The notes beneath the pieces are model-generated. The model saw only the letters and a list, made by a program, of their open reading frames with translations. It did not search any database and was not told where the DNA came from. Below are positions 10,574 to 22,051 of a DNA stretch of 64,000 nt, in pieces (positions within the stretch are counted from its first letter, which is position 1; the number at the start of each line of letters is the position of its first letter). The stretch covers positions 5,084,001-5,148,000 of the forward strand of contig JAUKUA010000002.1 in NCBI GenBank assembly GCA_030549175.1, read 5' to 3'. A program made the position numbers and the translations under genes. This stretch comes from Lasiosphaeris hirsuta. Taxonomy: Eukaryota; Ascomycota; Sordariomycetes; Sordariales; Lasiosphaeriaceae.

Positions 10574-13500
10574 TTACTCCTGGTAAGATATCTTGCGCAT
10601 CTCCCCCAATTGGTGGCGAGCTGCGGCTAGCGAGTTCTCCAGCTGCAGGACTTCGATCTACGCGGCTGTTAGTACACTGTGGGAGGTGAGAGTGAGAGGT
10701 GAGAGTGAGAGGTGAGAGTGAGAGGTGAGAGTGAGAGCCGAGAGTGAGAGCCGAGAGTGAGAGCCGAGACAGGCAAATTGCACGTACCTGCTTTTCCATC
10801 TCGCGAACCTTGAACTCGTGCGACCCCAGCTTGGAATAGTCAACCTGCTCGTCTTCCGTGTTGCGGTCCTTGATCATGGCCTGCACCTGCCGCACCAGGG
10901 AGCGGCAGGCCGCGCCGACCGCCTTGCTGGCCTGCTCCAGGTTGTCCTGGCTCTTGCTCATGAAGCCGGCCTTGACACGGCTTGCCGCCACCAGCTGGGC
11001 CGTCGAGGCTGCCACGTTGTTGGACGCCACAATCAGCTGCTCGGGGCTGTTGCGGCCCGAGAGGACCCCGTCGGCCGACTCGATGAGCGTGTTGGTCGAC
11101 GACGCCACGGCCTTGGCGGCCGAGATGAGGCCTTCTGTCCATCGGTTGTTCTTCTTGTAAAAGGCCGTTCGGGACGACGACCCCCTGCCGGCCTGCACAA
11201 TCTCCTGCTGCGTGATGGTGGCTGCCTTGATCAGCTGCCCAATGGCCGTGGTAATCGCCAAGGCGGCATCCAGGATCGAGTCGTGCACCTTGAGCTCGTA
11301 GGTCGAGTACCCGTCGCGCGGCTTGCTTCGGAGCTTTGCTAGCCGCGCGGCGGCGGCAGCGATGGCATCGGCCGCCTTGCCGAGCTCCTGGTCCACGACG
11401 TCGCCCAAGTCTCCCCCCTTGTTCGACAGCTTGCCAAAGCCGGGTGCAAAGGTCTCGACGAGCTTGTTCAGCCTCTGCAGGTTCATCTGAACCTCGTTGT
11501 TGTTATTGATGACGACGTCCGTCTTCTGGATGGGATCCATGCCCTCCAGCCGGAAGCTCAGGAGCGCGCGGAAGAACTTGACCGTCGACTGCGAAGACTG
11601 GCGGGCGCCGTTGACCAGCGAGTCGCTCTTCTTCTCGTCGGCCGCGAGACGGGTGAGCCCCTTGGTGTTGCCGCACACGTCGGCGAGGGCGCCCGAGAAC
11701 ACGTTGATGTTCTTGATGAGCTCGGCGTGGGTGCTGTTGGGTCCGTCGGCGATGAAGTTGTTGAAGGATGTCGCAAACTCCATCGCGCTGGCCGACGCCT
11801 TCTCAATCTGCGACAGGACATACGACGGCGAGGCATTCTGGTTGCCGGCCTGCATGGTCGAGTCGAGCTCGTAAATGGCATCGTCGACACGCTGGACGCC
11901 GGCCTGCAGCACCGAGTCGATAATCTCGTTAATCTTGTCCAGCTGCGCGAGGATGAGCACGTCGAGCTGGCCGTCGAGCGCCTGATCCGACGCGCCATGG
12001 TTGCTTCGGAGCTCGTTCAGCTCAATCAGAGTCTGATCCATGCCGGCCTTGTAAACCTCGAGCTCCTCCTCCTTGTCGCGGAGGAGCTGCTCGAGATCCG
12101 AGCTGCCGTCCCTCAGCTTGGCCTGGGCCTCCTGGAGCGCACGCGACTTGGTGCGCAGCGCCTCCTCGAGATCCGACATTTCACGGTTGTACTTGGAGAG
12201 CATGGTGGAGAGCTCGTTGCCCTTGCTTCGCTCCAGGCTGTCGGCACGGTCGAGCGCCATCCGGAGCTCCCGCCTCAGCTTCTCCAGCTCGTCCTTGCTG
12301 GACCCCGTGAGCCTGTCCTTGTCGTGCAGAGCCCGGTCGCGCTCCCGGATCATGTCGGCAAGCTCCAGGTTCTTGGTCTTGATCTCGCGCTCCAGCTTCT
12401 CTCGCCGGTCGATGGCTTCTTGTGCCGACGCAGCCTTGAGCTGAACCGACTTGAACTTTTGAAGAAGGTCCAGGTGCTCGTGGCGCAGCTGGGAATACAG
12501 CTTGGCGAGAGCCTCGTACTTTGTCCTCCACGTGTTCACCTGCTCTTGGAGGGCGCGGATCTGGTCATCCTTGCTGCCAATCTGCTGTCCAAAGTTGTTC
12601 TGCAGCTGCTGCAGCTCGCTCTCGAGCCCCTTTACCCGCTGGTCGTATTGCTGGAGCATGAGCTGATCCCGCTCGTATTGCGCACGCGCGTTGAGGTTTT
12701 CGCGCTCGAGCTCGGCGAGCCGGCCTTGCGTCTGCCATTGCGCCTGCTGCTGCATCAGAGCCTCCTGTTCCCGCCTCTGCTGCTCTAGCAGCTGGCGCTG
12801 CTGCTCCTCAAAGTCCCGCTGGGCCTGCATCTGTGCTTGCTGCTGCTGCAAGAGCGCCTGCTGCTGCTGGGCTTCCAGAACACGCTGTTGCTCTTCGTAC
12901 TCGCGATTCTGCCGGTCGATCTCATTCTTCCAGAACTCGTTCATGTCATCCGGCTCATCGGACTTGGGTGCGACCACGGGGGTCGGCTGGCGCTCAATCT
13001 CCTGCTTTGGCCGCGCGGGCAGAGCCGGCGCTGATTCGTCTTCCGAGAGCAGATTGGGTGGGTCTTGGGGTAGCTTGGGTATTGTGATGAGGCTGGTGAG
13101 GTAGCGGAGGTTGGAGCACTCGTAGTAAAATTTTACGAGGCGGTAGTGCTGGGCGTCGTATCTTTCCCGAAGCGGAGCGAGAGCATCGTTATCACCGGTG
13201 GCTAGGCAACGTCAGAGACAAAAAAAAAAGAAAAAGAAACCACGCAATCTGCCGTTAGAGAGAAGGGGGGGGGGGGGGGACCCACTTGAATGCATGGCCC
13301 GGAGCATGCTCGTGATGAACTTGTAGATGCCGTAGCTCTCCGTGACAAGTGGCACCAGGGCGGATATCCTGCACTCGTTGTTGCCGACATTGCGAAAGTG
13401 CGAGTAAATCAACTTCTGGAACTGGTCGATCTTGTCCTGCAGCGTCATGAGGTCGCTGATGGTCTCGTACCCCTCGTTCGGGTCGTTGATGGCCTTCAGA

Positions 13501-13928
13501 CTAATGTATTCCTCGTACTCAAAGGTGCCGTTGAACTCGGGGTGCTGCTGGTGGAACGAGAGCTTGGCGAGCAGGAAGAAGACGTATTCCTTGATCAGGG
13601 GGCCGTAGCCGCGCATGCCCTCGCCGCCCATCCCCCTATTGAGGCTGTCGACCCAGCTGCGGTTCGCCATGGCTTCCTTCAGGGTGGCGGGGTGTCCCTC
13701 CTGGAGGACCTTGTGGATCGTGATGAGGGCCTTGAAGGTCTGGACCTCGTCGGCGAGGATGGGCTGGACCTTCATGCCAGCCCAGAAGGACTGGGACGAC
13801 TTGTGGTCCCATGTGTAGACGATGCAGCTGCGGACGTGCTTGCGCTTCGGGGCCGATTCCTCGGGGCTCGTGGCCTTCTTGATATTGATGGCCAGTTCGG
13901 CCTCGGACCTGTTGTTGCGCATCGACAT
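10574..13928 (-). CDS. SLA2: Sla2/End4 (HIP1R-type) endocytic actin adaptor
   Basis: Three exons on the minus strand: 13286-13928, 10788-13201, 10574-10657. Together 3141 nt, 1046 residues, all phases consistent. I chose the ATG at 13928 (MSMRNN); 13922 is also possible. Residues 1 to about 270 are an ANTH domain (KRKHVRSCIVYTWDHKSS, ADEVQTFKALITIHKVLQEG, FNGTFEYEEYISL). A long Gln/Glu-rich coiled coil spans about 290-600. A C-terminal I/LWEQ (THATCH) actin-binding region covers about 800-1020 (YSTYELKVHDSILDAA). The last exon encodes the conserved end ENSLAAARHQLGEMRKISYQE. The protein links PI(4,5)P2 membranes and clathrin to F-actin at cortical patches. Intron 13202-13285 contains a G15 run; intron 10658-10787 contains a minisatellite. 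The gene is intact and divergent from ATG3. Confidence 0.96.
10684..10770 (-). repeat. SLA2: 13-bp minisatellite inside the last SLA2 intron
   Basis: Plus-strand unit GAGGTGAGAGTGA, about seven copies, with the last three changed to GAGCCGAGAGTGA. It makes up most of intron 10658-10787. Donor GTACGT and a TACTAAC-type branch lie outside the repeat and look intact. Confidence 0.9.
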
Positions 13929-14819
13929 CAGCCCAGTGCCGTGCCACGATAGTCGCGCCATTGCGACGCCGATGCTGCGGCTTGCCAGGAAGCGCGTTGC
14001 AGATGGGGATAAACGCACTTGGTATGGTCCAGACTGCGGATTGTGGCCATGTTGGGCAGCGGTGGAGCGCACACGTCTGTGGCCGAGCGCGAATCAGGGA
14101 AAGTCGAGTGTGTCGGCGACCGCAAATGGGTCTTGGTCAGCTTTTTGGAAAGATGGGAACAAACTGAGAGAGGCACGTTGGCTGTTGGTTGGGGAAAGCT
14201 TCGACCTTGGCGCTGTCCTGGTTTGGATGTTAGCGAAATTCTCGCAGAGAGATAACGCTCTCGCAAGAAGAGGCCCAAAGAGGCCTAAAGAAGCCTGTTC
14301 TAGCGCCAATGCAAAGGCAGATTTGTGGTGCTACAAGGCAGGTTGGTCTCCTAATAGGCCTGTCTTTGGTTTTCCAGCGACCTCCATCTCCCACATTGTG
14401 AGAAGGTAGCCCTCCAGCTTGAAAGTCGAGCGTTAACAGACCAAACCAAGACAGGGGGGTTGGCGACTTGGAGGCTTGGCGGCGGCCTGAGGAACCCCGC
14501 TACGACCCAGAAGTTGACGCGGCGGGCGTTTCTAGGCAGCGCGGTGGAACTTGGAGCTTCACATGATCCCCCGCCCCAACCCCAACAGTCACAGGGATTT
14601 ATTTCTGTCAGTTGACGTTGGCCATTCCCAGTTCTAGTCTACCTGTGCCGACATCCGTCCCTAGGCCGCGGCCTGTATTTCTTTTCATTTTCTTGCGCCG
14701 CAGGCAGCAAACAGCGAACTCTGATATAGCAACCCCGCCCCCGCTCGCGCGCTCGAGAGTTGGGCTCGACAACGGCACAACGCCGAGCAAACTGCCAACG
14801 AATAAGCACAAGCGCAGCT
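13929..14819. promoter_or_regulatory. Shared divergent promoter region SLA2/ATG3
   Basis: 891 bp separate the two start codons. A CCAAT box is at 14306-14310. No TATA box is obvious. No ORF here has recognisable motifs. The region presumably holds both 5' UTRs. Confidence 0.4.
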
Positions 14820-15956
14820 ATGAACATCATCTACTCGACCGTCAACAGCCTACGGGACCGGTACACGCCACCCAGCACGGTCTCGACGTTCCGCAAGACA
14901 GGCGAGATCACACCCGACGAGTTCGTCGCCGCCGGCGACTACCTCGTCTTCAAGTTCCCATCGTGGTCGTGGGCCGACGCCGAGCCGACGAGTCTGCGCA
15001 ACAAGCACCTCCCGCCGGGCAAGCAGTTCTTGGTGACACGCCACGTGCCGTGCCACCGGCGGCTGAATGACGACTTTGCGGGCGATGCCGGCCACGAGGA
15101 GGCTGTGGTGGAGGCCACAAAGGGCGGCGGTAACGCCAACGACGATGACGACGGCTGGCTCAGGACGGGTGGCTTGACGAGCTCGCAGCCCCTCAAGATG
15201 AGGGAGGTCCGCACGGTCGATGACGCCGGCAACGTTGGGGAGAGGGAGGTGGTGGATGAGGACGACATCCCCGACATGGAGGACGAGGATGACGACGAGG
15301 CCATCATTCGGGATGCCGAGGGCGACGGCCACAACAGGTAAGAGGCACACACCCCGACCCAAGCACGTTGCTGACCTCAAACTTGCAGCGGACGCCGGAC
15401 CTACACACTGTACATCATGTACTCGCCATACTACCACACGCCCCGCCTGTACATGTCAGGCTACCTCCCCAACGGACAGCCGCTGCCGCCACACCTCATG
15501 ATGGAGGACATTGTCGGCGACTACAAGGACAAGACGGTGACGCTCGAGACGTTTCCCTTTTTCGCCAACAACGTCAAGATGGCCAGCGTGCATCCGTGCA
15601 AGCACGCGCCCGTCATGAAGACGCTGCTCGACCGCGCCGACGCCGCCCTCAAGCTGCGCCGCGAGAAGCTCAGGGCCGGGCTGGTGGCCCCCAGCGGCCA
15701 GGGCATGGAGGGGCTCGTGGACGAGATGCAAAAGCTCGACGTCAGCGGGACCGGGGCTGGTCCCGGCACCTCTCCCCCGGCCGCCGATGCAGCCTCTTCG
15801 GCGGGCGGGGATACCAACGACGAGTGGGAGGAGGTGCAGCACGACGCTGCGGAACAGGAGATTGCAATCCGGGTGGATCAGTATCTCGTTGTCTTCCTCA
15901 AGTTCATTGCTAGTGTGACGCCGGGAATCGAGCATGACTTCACGATGGGGGTTTGA
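14820..15956 (+). CDS. ATG3: Atg3, E2-like conjugating enzyme of autophagy
   Basis: Two exons, 14820-15337 and 15389-15956. The intron has donor GTAAGA, branch CTGAC at 15371 and acceptor CAG. The product has 361 residues. The start [17 protein letters not shown] and the segment [20 protein letters not shown] match the Atg3 N-terminus. The acidic flexible region about 85-170 includes [13 protein letters not shown]. The catalytic cysteine is Cys243 in [20 protein letters not shown]. The end [20 protein letters not shown] is diagnostic. Atg3 receives Atg8 from Atg7 and transfers it to phosphatidylethanolamine at autophagic membranes. The gene is intact, divergent from SLA2 and convergent with CWC24. 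Confidence 0.97.
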
Positions 15957-16249
15957 GGTTTGAGTGCTCTGGCTTATTTTCACGCCCGCATCATGGAAAT
16001 GGTTTTGGGTTTCGTTTTGAGGTTGCTACGGAGTTAGGATCTGGTATTTTTTAAATTTTTTTTTCTGGCCCACGCAGTCTTTCTCGCACGAAATAGAACT
16101 CAAGAACCTGGGGTGGGTAGCGAGGACAGAGTACGTAACAGTAGCGTAGACCACTGCAGGGGACATTCACATTTTCACACATGAATCATTCGCAATGCTG
16201 AACCGTCGCCGCCCGTCATCAACACGACCCAGGGGTATCTCATATCTAT
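15957..16249. terminator. Convergent 3' region ATG3/CWC24
   Basis: 293 bp between two facing stop codons. Contains an A/T-rich tract (tattttttaaatttttttttc, about 16047-16068) that could serve 3'-end formation. No gene. Confidence 0.3.
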
Positions 16250-17408
16250 TCATTCTTCATCATCACTCCCCTCCTCCTCACTGACCTCCTCTCCGGCATC
16301 AATCGCCTCCTGCCTCTTCCTCGCCGCCTGCTCCCTCTTCTTGTCGAGTAGCTTCTGCAACCTCTTGGCGGCATTAAAGACCCCGTTGGTCCCCGCGCTG
16401 CACGCCGCGCACCCCGGGTCGCGCCGGTACCGCTTGAGCGCGCACGCCTCGCAGAAGTAGTGGCCGCACCGCGTCACCACGGGCGCCTTGTACGGCCCGC
16501 GGCAGATGACGCAGGCGAAGGGTATGTTCTCGAGCATGGCCTCTTGGGCCTCATCCGCCTCGTCGGCGGCGCCGGGGTCGGGGTCGGGGTCGGGCTTGCC
16601 GCGGCGGCGGTCGGCGCTCGCCACGACGGTCCCGCCCATCACCTTCTTGCCCTTGGTCACCTTCTCCCACTCCTTGTCGAGCTGCCAGCCGTGCTGGTAG
16701 TCCTCGCGCGCGTGGAGAAATTTGCAGTTCTGTTTGTGTCTAGGTTAGCTAGGGGGTTGATGAGAAGAAAGGGGGTTGGAGGGGAAGGGCACGTACGTCG
16801 CCAAAGCCGCAGAAGCCCGTTTGTTTGTAGTCTTTGCACACGTCTGGCGACATGTCGGTGATGGTGATAGTACGGATGTTGGTCGGCGCCTTGACGGGCC
16901 CGACGTTTCTAGCGGGCGCGTCGGGGTTGCGCTGGATGTATAATGTCTGGTTCGCCAGGCCTCGGTACGTCCCGTCGGGCTCGCGCTCGCCGGGCTCTTC
17001 CTCCTCCTCCTCTTTCTTCTTCTTCTTCCTCACCACCGTCCGCGTCGTCCCCAGCAGGCTCTTGGCCGACATGTCCTCGTCGAACCAGTTGCTCCCCTTG
17101 GTCGCCTCCTCCTTGTACCGCGCCAGGTCGCGGTCGCGGTCGGCCTCGAATATGGTGCTGGACGCCACGTCATCCTTGTGACGCGCGGCCCCGTCGTTGC
17201 GCGACGAGGCTGTCACGGTGCCGCCGCCCGCCGTGGTCTTTTTCCTCCGCTTGGTCCGCTGCCCGGTCTCGTCCTCTGAAGACGAGAAATCCGAGTCGTC
17301 GCTGTCCTTTGCTAGTGGTGGGGTTGCGGCACGCTTTCGGAGGTTGGCTTTGCCCTTTGCGCCGCGCTTCTTGAAGAGGGCCACGGGTGCTGCGGCGGTG
17401 TCTGCCAT
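16250..17408 (-). CDS. CWC24: Cwc24-type splicing factor (CCCH plus RING)
   Basis: Exons 16797-17408 and 16250-16729 (intron 67 bp, donor GTACGT, branch GCTAAC) give 363 residues. The charged N-terminal half has Lys/Glu runs and ends with ITDMSPDVCKDYKQTGFCGF. The CCCH finger is completed across the intron (C-x8-C-x5-C-x3-H, NCKFLHA). A RING finger lies at residues about 277-314: CVIC, then TRCGHYFCEAC, then CAAC. The CCCH plus C-terminal RING order and the segment WEK.TKGKK.MGGTVV are typical of Cwc24/RNF113, which joins the activated spliceosome before the first step and protects the 5' splice site. The gene is intact. Confidence 0.94.
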
Positions 17409-17881
17409 GATTTCTGTTGTATTATGGGCCAGGTTGGGGGATCATGTGGCAATGTGGGTGTATCTGAGTTGCGTGCGGGCAAGTGGGTGGCAAAATAGAA
17501 GAACTCCAAAATGATCTCGGCAAGTCACTGCGCTAACATATGCACTAACAATTCCACCACTCTCAATCACTCCACTCATCACTACTCCACAGAGTTTCTT
17601 GCCCTCTGATTGGCCGCAGGCAGCCCGAATGCCCTTCGGCGATTGGCTCGCTTAAGTCCCATACCCTTCGGCGAGTGGTCGCCCCAAAGCACAGGCCCTT
17701 CAGGGTCTCCAAGCCTCAATTGAGTGTGGCTGTGTCTACAAATACACACAGGCCAAGCCACTTCAATCCTCCCCCACCTTTGCAACCCTTTTCCACACAT
17801 AACAATCTTTCGTCAATCGCCACTCAATTGCAACACTACGCAACGTACGCAACAAGACGGAAATCGCCATATTCCAGCATC
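17409..17881. other. CWC24: CWC24 upstream region, possible LTR relic
   Basis: No gene. The first 150 bp should contain the CWC24 promoter. About 17720-17880 (GTGTCTACAAATACACACAGG, then a C/A-rich leader) resembles the end of an LTR and leader, because a gag-like start follows at 17882. No matching second LTR was found. Confidence 0.3.
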
Positions 17882-17950
17882 ATGGCCACTACTAGGGCTC
17901 CCGGTGGCCCTCCTGGCGACCCAGGCGGACAGGGCGCTGAGCCAACGTAG
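17882..17950 (+). pseudogene. Possible gag start of a gypsy-type retrotransposon
   Basis: A frame MATTRAPGGPPGDPGGQG runs 22 codons into TAG. The Gly/Pro-rich start resembles gag leaders of fungal Ty3/gypsy elements and sits 0.4 kb upstream of the reverse-transcriptase remnant. Positions 17951-18360 are AT-richer and contain no frame. Confidence 0.35.
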
Positions 17951-18360
17951 CCCCGACAATGCGATCGCTATTGTAGATAGTGGCGTAGCTTCGAGCGTAG
18001 CGAGTAGCTCCCCGCAGGGGCCCTGCCGGAGGCGCCGCCGGGGGCCAAAAAAAAACAGAGAACAATAGCATATTTGGTAGCTTTGAGCTTGTTTTATGTG
18101 CTTAATTGCTTATCTTACCTGCCTACTTTGCTGCTAGCGTTGCTACTTGGCTACTAATTGTGCCACTTACTCACTAAAGATATGGACTCCGGCTTCGCTT
18201 CAACAGTTTCAATAGGTACTCTGCAAATCCAAATCGCACCTATTGACGCCGTATTTTAATAAAGAACGTTCTCTAGTAATTTAGCTTCCAAGGTCCATCT
18301 CTCAATTAGTAAAGTCTTAGCTTCAAGTAGTATATCCATCCAAATCTTCAGCTTAGATCC

Positions 18361-19170
18361 GATATTAAGAAGCTAGTGCTAAAAGGTTGACAAAACCACC
18401 CGACCATGGCCCGTTTGACCATGAGATCAAGCTCAAGGAGGGAGCAAAGCTTGGGCTTTTCGAAATTTACCATTCCAACCTTTGGCAGGACCAAGCACTG
18501 CGCGAGTATGTCAGAGAGCAATTGTCGACAGGATTCATTGAACAATTACAATCCGAAGCAGGATATCCGGTGCTGTTTGTGCCCAAGGAAGAGACTACAG
18601 ACCTGCGATTGGTTGTGGATTACTGGGCTCTGAACGAAGACACCATCAAGAATCGCTGCCCATTGCCCTCGACCCTCCAGAACATGGTCAACCATGTGTT
18701 GCGCCCCTTCCTAGACCGATTCTTGTCCATGTATATCTGGATGATGAATTGATATATTCGGAGACCCTCCAAGAGCACAAAGAGCATGTGCACCAGGTGA
18801 TGGGAGCACTCGAAGGCGGGAAACTCTCAGCGCGCCCTGGAAAGAGCAAGTTCTCACGTTCAGGAAGAATCCTACCTTGGCTTCAAGAAATGGACGTCAT
18901 CCGGGATTGGCCTCAACCAACGTTTCAGGACTTGCAAGTCTTCCTTCATAGTCTTGGTAAACTTCTATCGGCAAGTTTGTGCGGTATTTCGCACCAATTG
19001 CGAAACCACTGTCTGAGTTAACGGGAAGGAAATCTACGGGGCAGGTCTCAACTACGACGTGGGAGACAAGAAACTCATGGCTATTGTCCGGTGGCTGGTC
19101 CCGTACTTGCGACTACGAAAAACATCACCGACGCGATCCCCCGCAAATATGCCGTGACACAGTACCTTGA
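18361..19170 (+). pseudogene. Ty3/gypsy reverse transcriptase / RNase H remnant
   Basis: FDHEIKLKEGAKLG, STGFIEQ, LFVPKEETTDLRLVVDYWALN and IKNRCPLP are the fingers region of a Ty3/gypsy RT. The frame then jumps directly to LQNMVNHVLRPFLDRF, so roughly 60 residues of the palm are missing. After a frameshift near 18725 the YLDD box and IYSETLQEHKEHVHQVM appear. Later pieces are FAPIAKPLSELTG and YDVGDKKLMAIVRW (connection and RNase H start). Multiple stops. A dead, internally deleted element. Confidence 0.85.
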
Positions 19171-19216
19171 ACGCGATGATATCAGCAGGAATCTGTGACG
19201 CGTCGAATATCGCCAT

Positions 19217-19759
19217 GTGAGATGCTGCCCTTCCCGTCCACCACAATGGAAAGCCACCATCTCGACTAGATCCAACGTGGGCGGACTCATCTCTTCATGT
19301 GCCCGACTTTCCGACTCGTCTGGATCCTTGAGCTGCTCGATATGTCAGATTAGACGCGTCTCGCGCGCGCCCAACATGGTTTTCCGGCGCGTGGGAGGGC
19401 GAGAGGGGGAATGCCCCCAACCAACTCGTTTCCACTTTCGACCCTACTCGTCCGATCAGGATAGAACCAACCAGGATCCAGCAGACGAGATCGACGCCGA
19501 GACTGACACCACGGGTATTCGGTCAACGGAATTTCAGGAGATCATGGGTGGCATCCGAGAACTACAATCCGGCGTCGAAACCTGGAAGAAACGCCAATCG
19601 GTCCAAGAGGAGCATTTGCGGGTACTGGAGCGTAGCATCGCGGAACAATTTGGCCATCAGGCGCAGGTGAACGTGGAAATGCGGAATGCACTGGAAAAAC
19701 ACAACGAATTGAACAAGTGCTGGATTTCAACACGGTCTGTATATCGGATTGCGTCTTGA
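19217..19759 (+). other. 180-codon ORF with coiled-coil C-terminal half
   Basis: The first 70 codons are Ser/Arg-rich and not convincing. From about 19420 the frame (DQDRTNQDPADEIDAETD, then a Gln/Glu-rich helix ELQSGVETWKKRQSVQEEH) reads like a coiled coil ending at 19759. It lies just 3' of the gypsy remnant and may be element-derived. Not recognised. Confidence 0.3.
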
Positions 19760-19827
19760 TTGCAGCCTTGCGAGCATGTGATGTCCATGGAGTGCCCTGA
19801 GTACAGACGGGGATTCGAGTCAACCTT

Positions 19828-19918
19828 GCTGATAAGCAAGAGGGTATTGCTGACAAGCAAGGAGGGCATTTGCTGACAAGCAAGGAGGGCATTGCTGACA
19901 AGCAAGGAGGGCATTGCT
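19828..19918 (+). repeat. 22-bp tandem repeat, 4 copies
   Basis: Unit GCTGACAAGCAAGGAGGGCATT; the first copy is diverged (GATAAGCAAGAGGGTATT). Non-coding in context. Confidence 0.88.
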
Positions 19919-20132
19919 ATCGGAAACAATTTCATTGGCAGTGGTGGGTGAGTATGCTGTAGCTGTCCAGTGAATCATCGTTTTTAGCACAGTGCTGTCC
20001 AGTGAATGAGTGTTAGCACAGCACCTACCCGACAACCAAGACCTTCTCCTATGAGGTAGGCCGGACTATAAATTGAGCTCGTGGTGAGCTTTTGGTGTTT
20101 ATCCCTTTTTCATAATTTCTACCTGCGCCAGT

Positions 20133-21516
20133 ATGGAAATGGAGATAGCACCCACCACCCCGCCCGGCTTTGCTGGAGGGGAAGGGCGGAAGCATCGCGA
20201 CCCCGACCTAGTACCGATTTTCCCTCTCTTCAATTACGTTCTGTGCTAATCAGTCGTTCCAGATTTTCTTGAGTGGTCCCTCAACAGGTGGTGGTTCCTT
20301 GGCAGATCAGATCATCCGTCTCATCGACGACACGTACCATCTCTATCACGACCAGCAAATTCCGTCATTTCGCTTTCCCTGTCCGCCCGACCAAGTCGGA
20401 AGCGTCCTTGACGAGCTTCTTCTTAAGCTAGATGATATCGGCTTACGGAACGCAGCTCGCTTCGAGTACGATTACCAATCCCATATTGCTCTCCTCGACA
20501 TGTCCGAGTCCGGGGAATCACAAGGCCACTCTCTCATAGGATGGAAGGTCAATACTATCCTGGACAGGAAATGGCAGAGGGCTGCCCTTGGCATCGACAA
20601 TGTCGTCATCCAAAATCTGACAAAGTGGATTACCTGCCTCAACACAGCCGTAATCCACCTCAAGGGGAAACTGCTCAAGATGCCTGATGGCTCGTTCGGA
20701 TCCATACATGGCGGCCTAAAAGTTTCACTTGTCTGCGAGGTCTCATAGAGTGAGCGCTGGGCAAAAGTGAAGGAAATGGCAAAAAGTTATATCCTACAAA
20801 GCAATGGAGAGATCCATGCCGTCTTCATCATCGACGCCCACTATCCCCATCTCAAAAAGGCAACGGCCAGCTTGTTGGTGGCAGATGGCAACGGTGGACT
20901 TAGCTGGGCCCTGAGGCGCCAGGGTTATCCATGACGATCGTCTCCATCAGCCATCTGGACAGGTCGAGTTCTACCTTTCCGACTTTCTCGGTTCTGAAGG
21001 TCTGCCAATTGACTTTTGCCGCCCCCCAACTGGAATCTCGCGGTATGTCTCCCTACTTCTGGGCTAGGCTCGTGGTTCTAACGTGTATGTATATACAGAA
21101 GTTCTTATTTTACCATATCTTACCAGAGATTGGCTGCTGCCTTCCGAACGGCTCGCCACGTCCAACACCCCGACGTCTTTGCCATGGCAGAGGAGGATAT
21201 GGACACGAATTTGTTCGAAGAGATGGAGCAAGAATATGAGCGGCACATTGCTCAAGAACATTCTGAGGCTGAGCAAGATTACGAGCGGCGCATTGCTAAG
21301 GTACGTCGTCGAGCCAAAAAGGTCGAGCGGCCCATTGCTAAAGAACGTTTTCAGGCCGAGCAAGAATACGAGCGGCGCATTGCTAAAGAGCGTCGCCAGC
21401 GCGAAAAGTTGGACAAACGCGCTGCTAAGGTACGTCGTCGAGCCAAAAAGGCCAAGCGGCGTCTTGAGCGGGCTATCGCTGAGGCCGAGTTGCGTGCTAC
21501 CAACGCTGAGCGGTGA
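20133..21516 (+). pseudogene. PD-(D/E)XK nuclease-like gene (broken)
   Basis: Pieces in order: MEMEIAPTTPPGFAGGEG (20133), a frame break near 20240, then GGGSLADQIIRLIDDTYHL, IPSFRFPCPPDQVGSVLDEL, PDGSFG, LVCEVS, and after an in-frame TAG (20746-20748) SERWAKVKEMAKSYI, NGEIHAVFIIDAHYPHLKKA. PDGSFG...CEVS-stop-SE matches D...E-x-S patterns of PD-(D/E)XK/Uma2-like fungal proteins; the stop is a TGG-to-TAG change. After a shift near 20925 comes GQVEFYLSDFLG, a good intron 21043-21098 (GTATGT, CTAAC, CAG), then AAAFRTARHV and a highly charged coiled coil of repeated E.EQ.YERRIAK units ending at 21516. Likely one gene of about 450 residues silenced by RIP and indels. Function inferred. Confidence 0.6.
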
Positions 21517-22051
21517 ATTCCTAAGGATGCGCTCCTCGAAGAGTAACTCCCCTTCAAGATGGCGACTTCTATTCGCAGAGTTGACAGCAAGCGCAACCCA
21601 ATAATGAACAAATCTCCTCTCTTCTCGGCTTCCAATGCAGCACGGGCGTAATTCGCGCAATCATGTATGACTTTCTGGCCCTCTAGGTCCCATCGTTCCG
21701 TGGTACCACGTAGGCTTATAAGCTAGAGTCAGTTGTGGCGGTGGGGGTAGGGGTAGGAGTTCTTGGGGTCTCTGAGCCTCCCGCCATCTTATTAGGCGCT
21801 ATGTATGGTAAGAGCTAACGCGGGCTACGCGCGAGGGTCGGGGTCGTCAAAGGGATGTCCGAAAGCGAAGGAAGGAAAAGTCGTGATACCAAGTTTGGTG
21901 TTTGTCAATTTTAGAATGGCGAGTTTTGATTGGTTGTCTTCTTTCTGAAAATTTGTCGAAGCTTGCGCGTGGTCTAACGAGAGGCGGCGGACTACTCGGT
22001 GCCCATGCGAAACCTGCTGAAAACCACGGGGAAAGGACTCACAGCATTGTC
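21517..22051. other. Spacer with dispersed-repeat segment
   Basis: No gene. About 21852-21910 matches the leader-side repeat at 6608-6665. Confidence 0.35.

Noticed and set aside
11727..12788. 353-codon plus-strand ORF
   Set aside because: Antisense of the SLA2 coiled coil; Leu/Val/Glu-rich artefact of Gln/Glu/Leu codons on the other strand.
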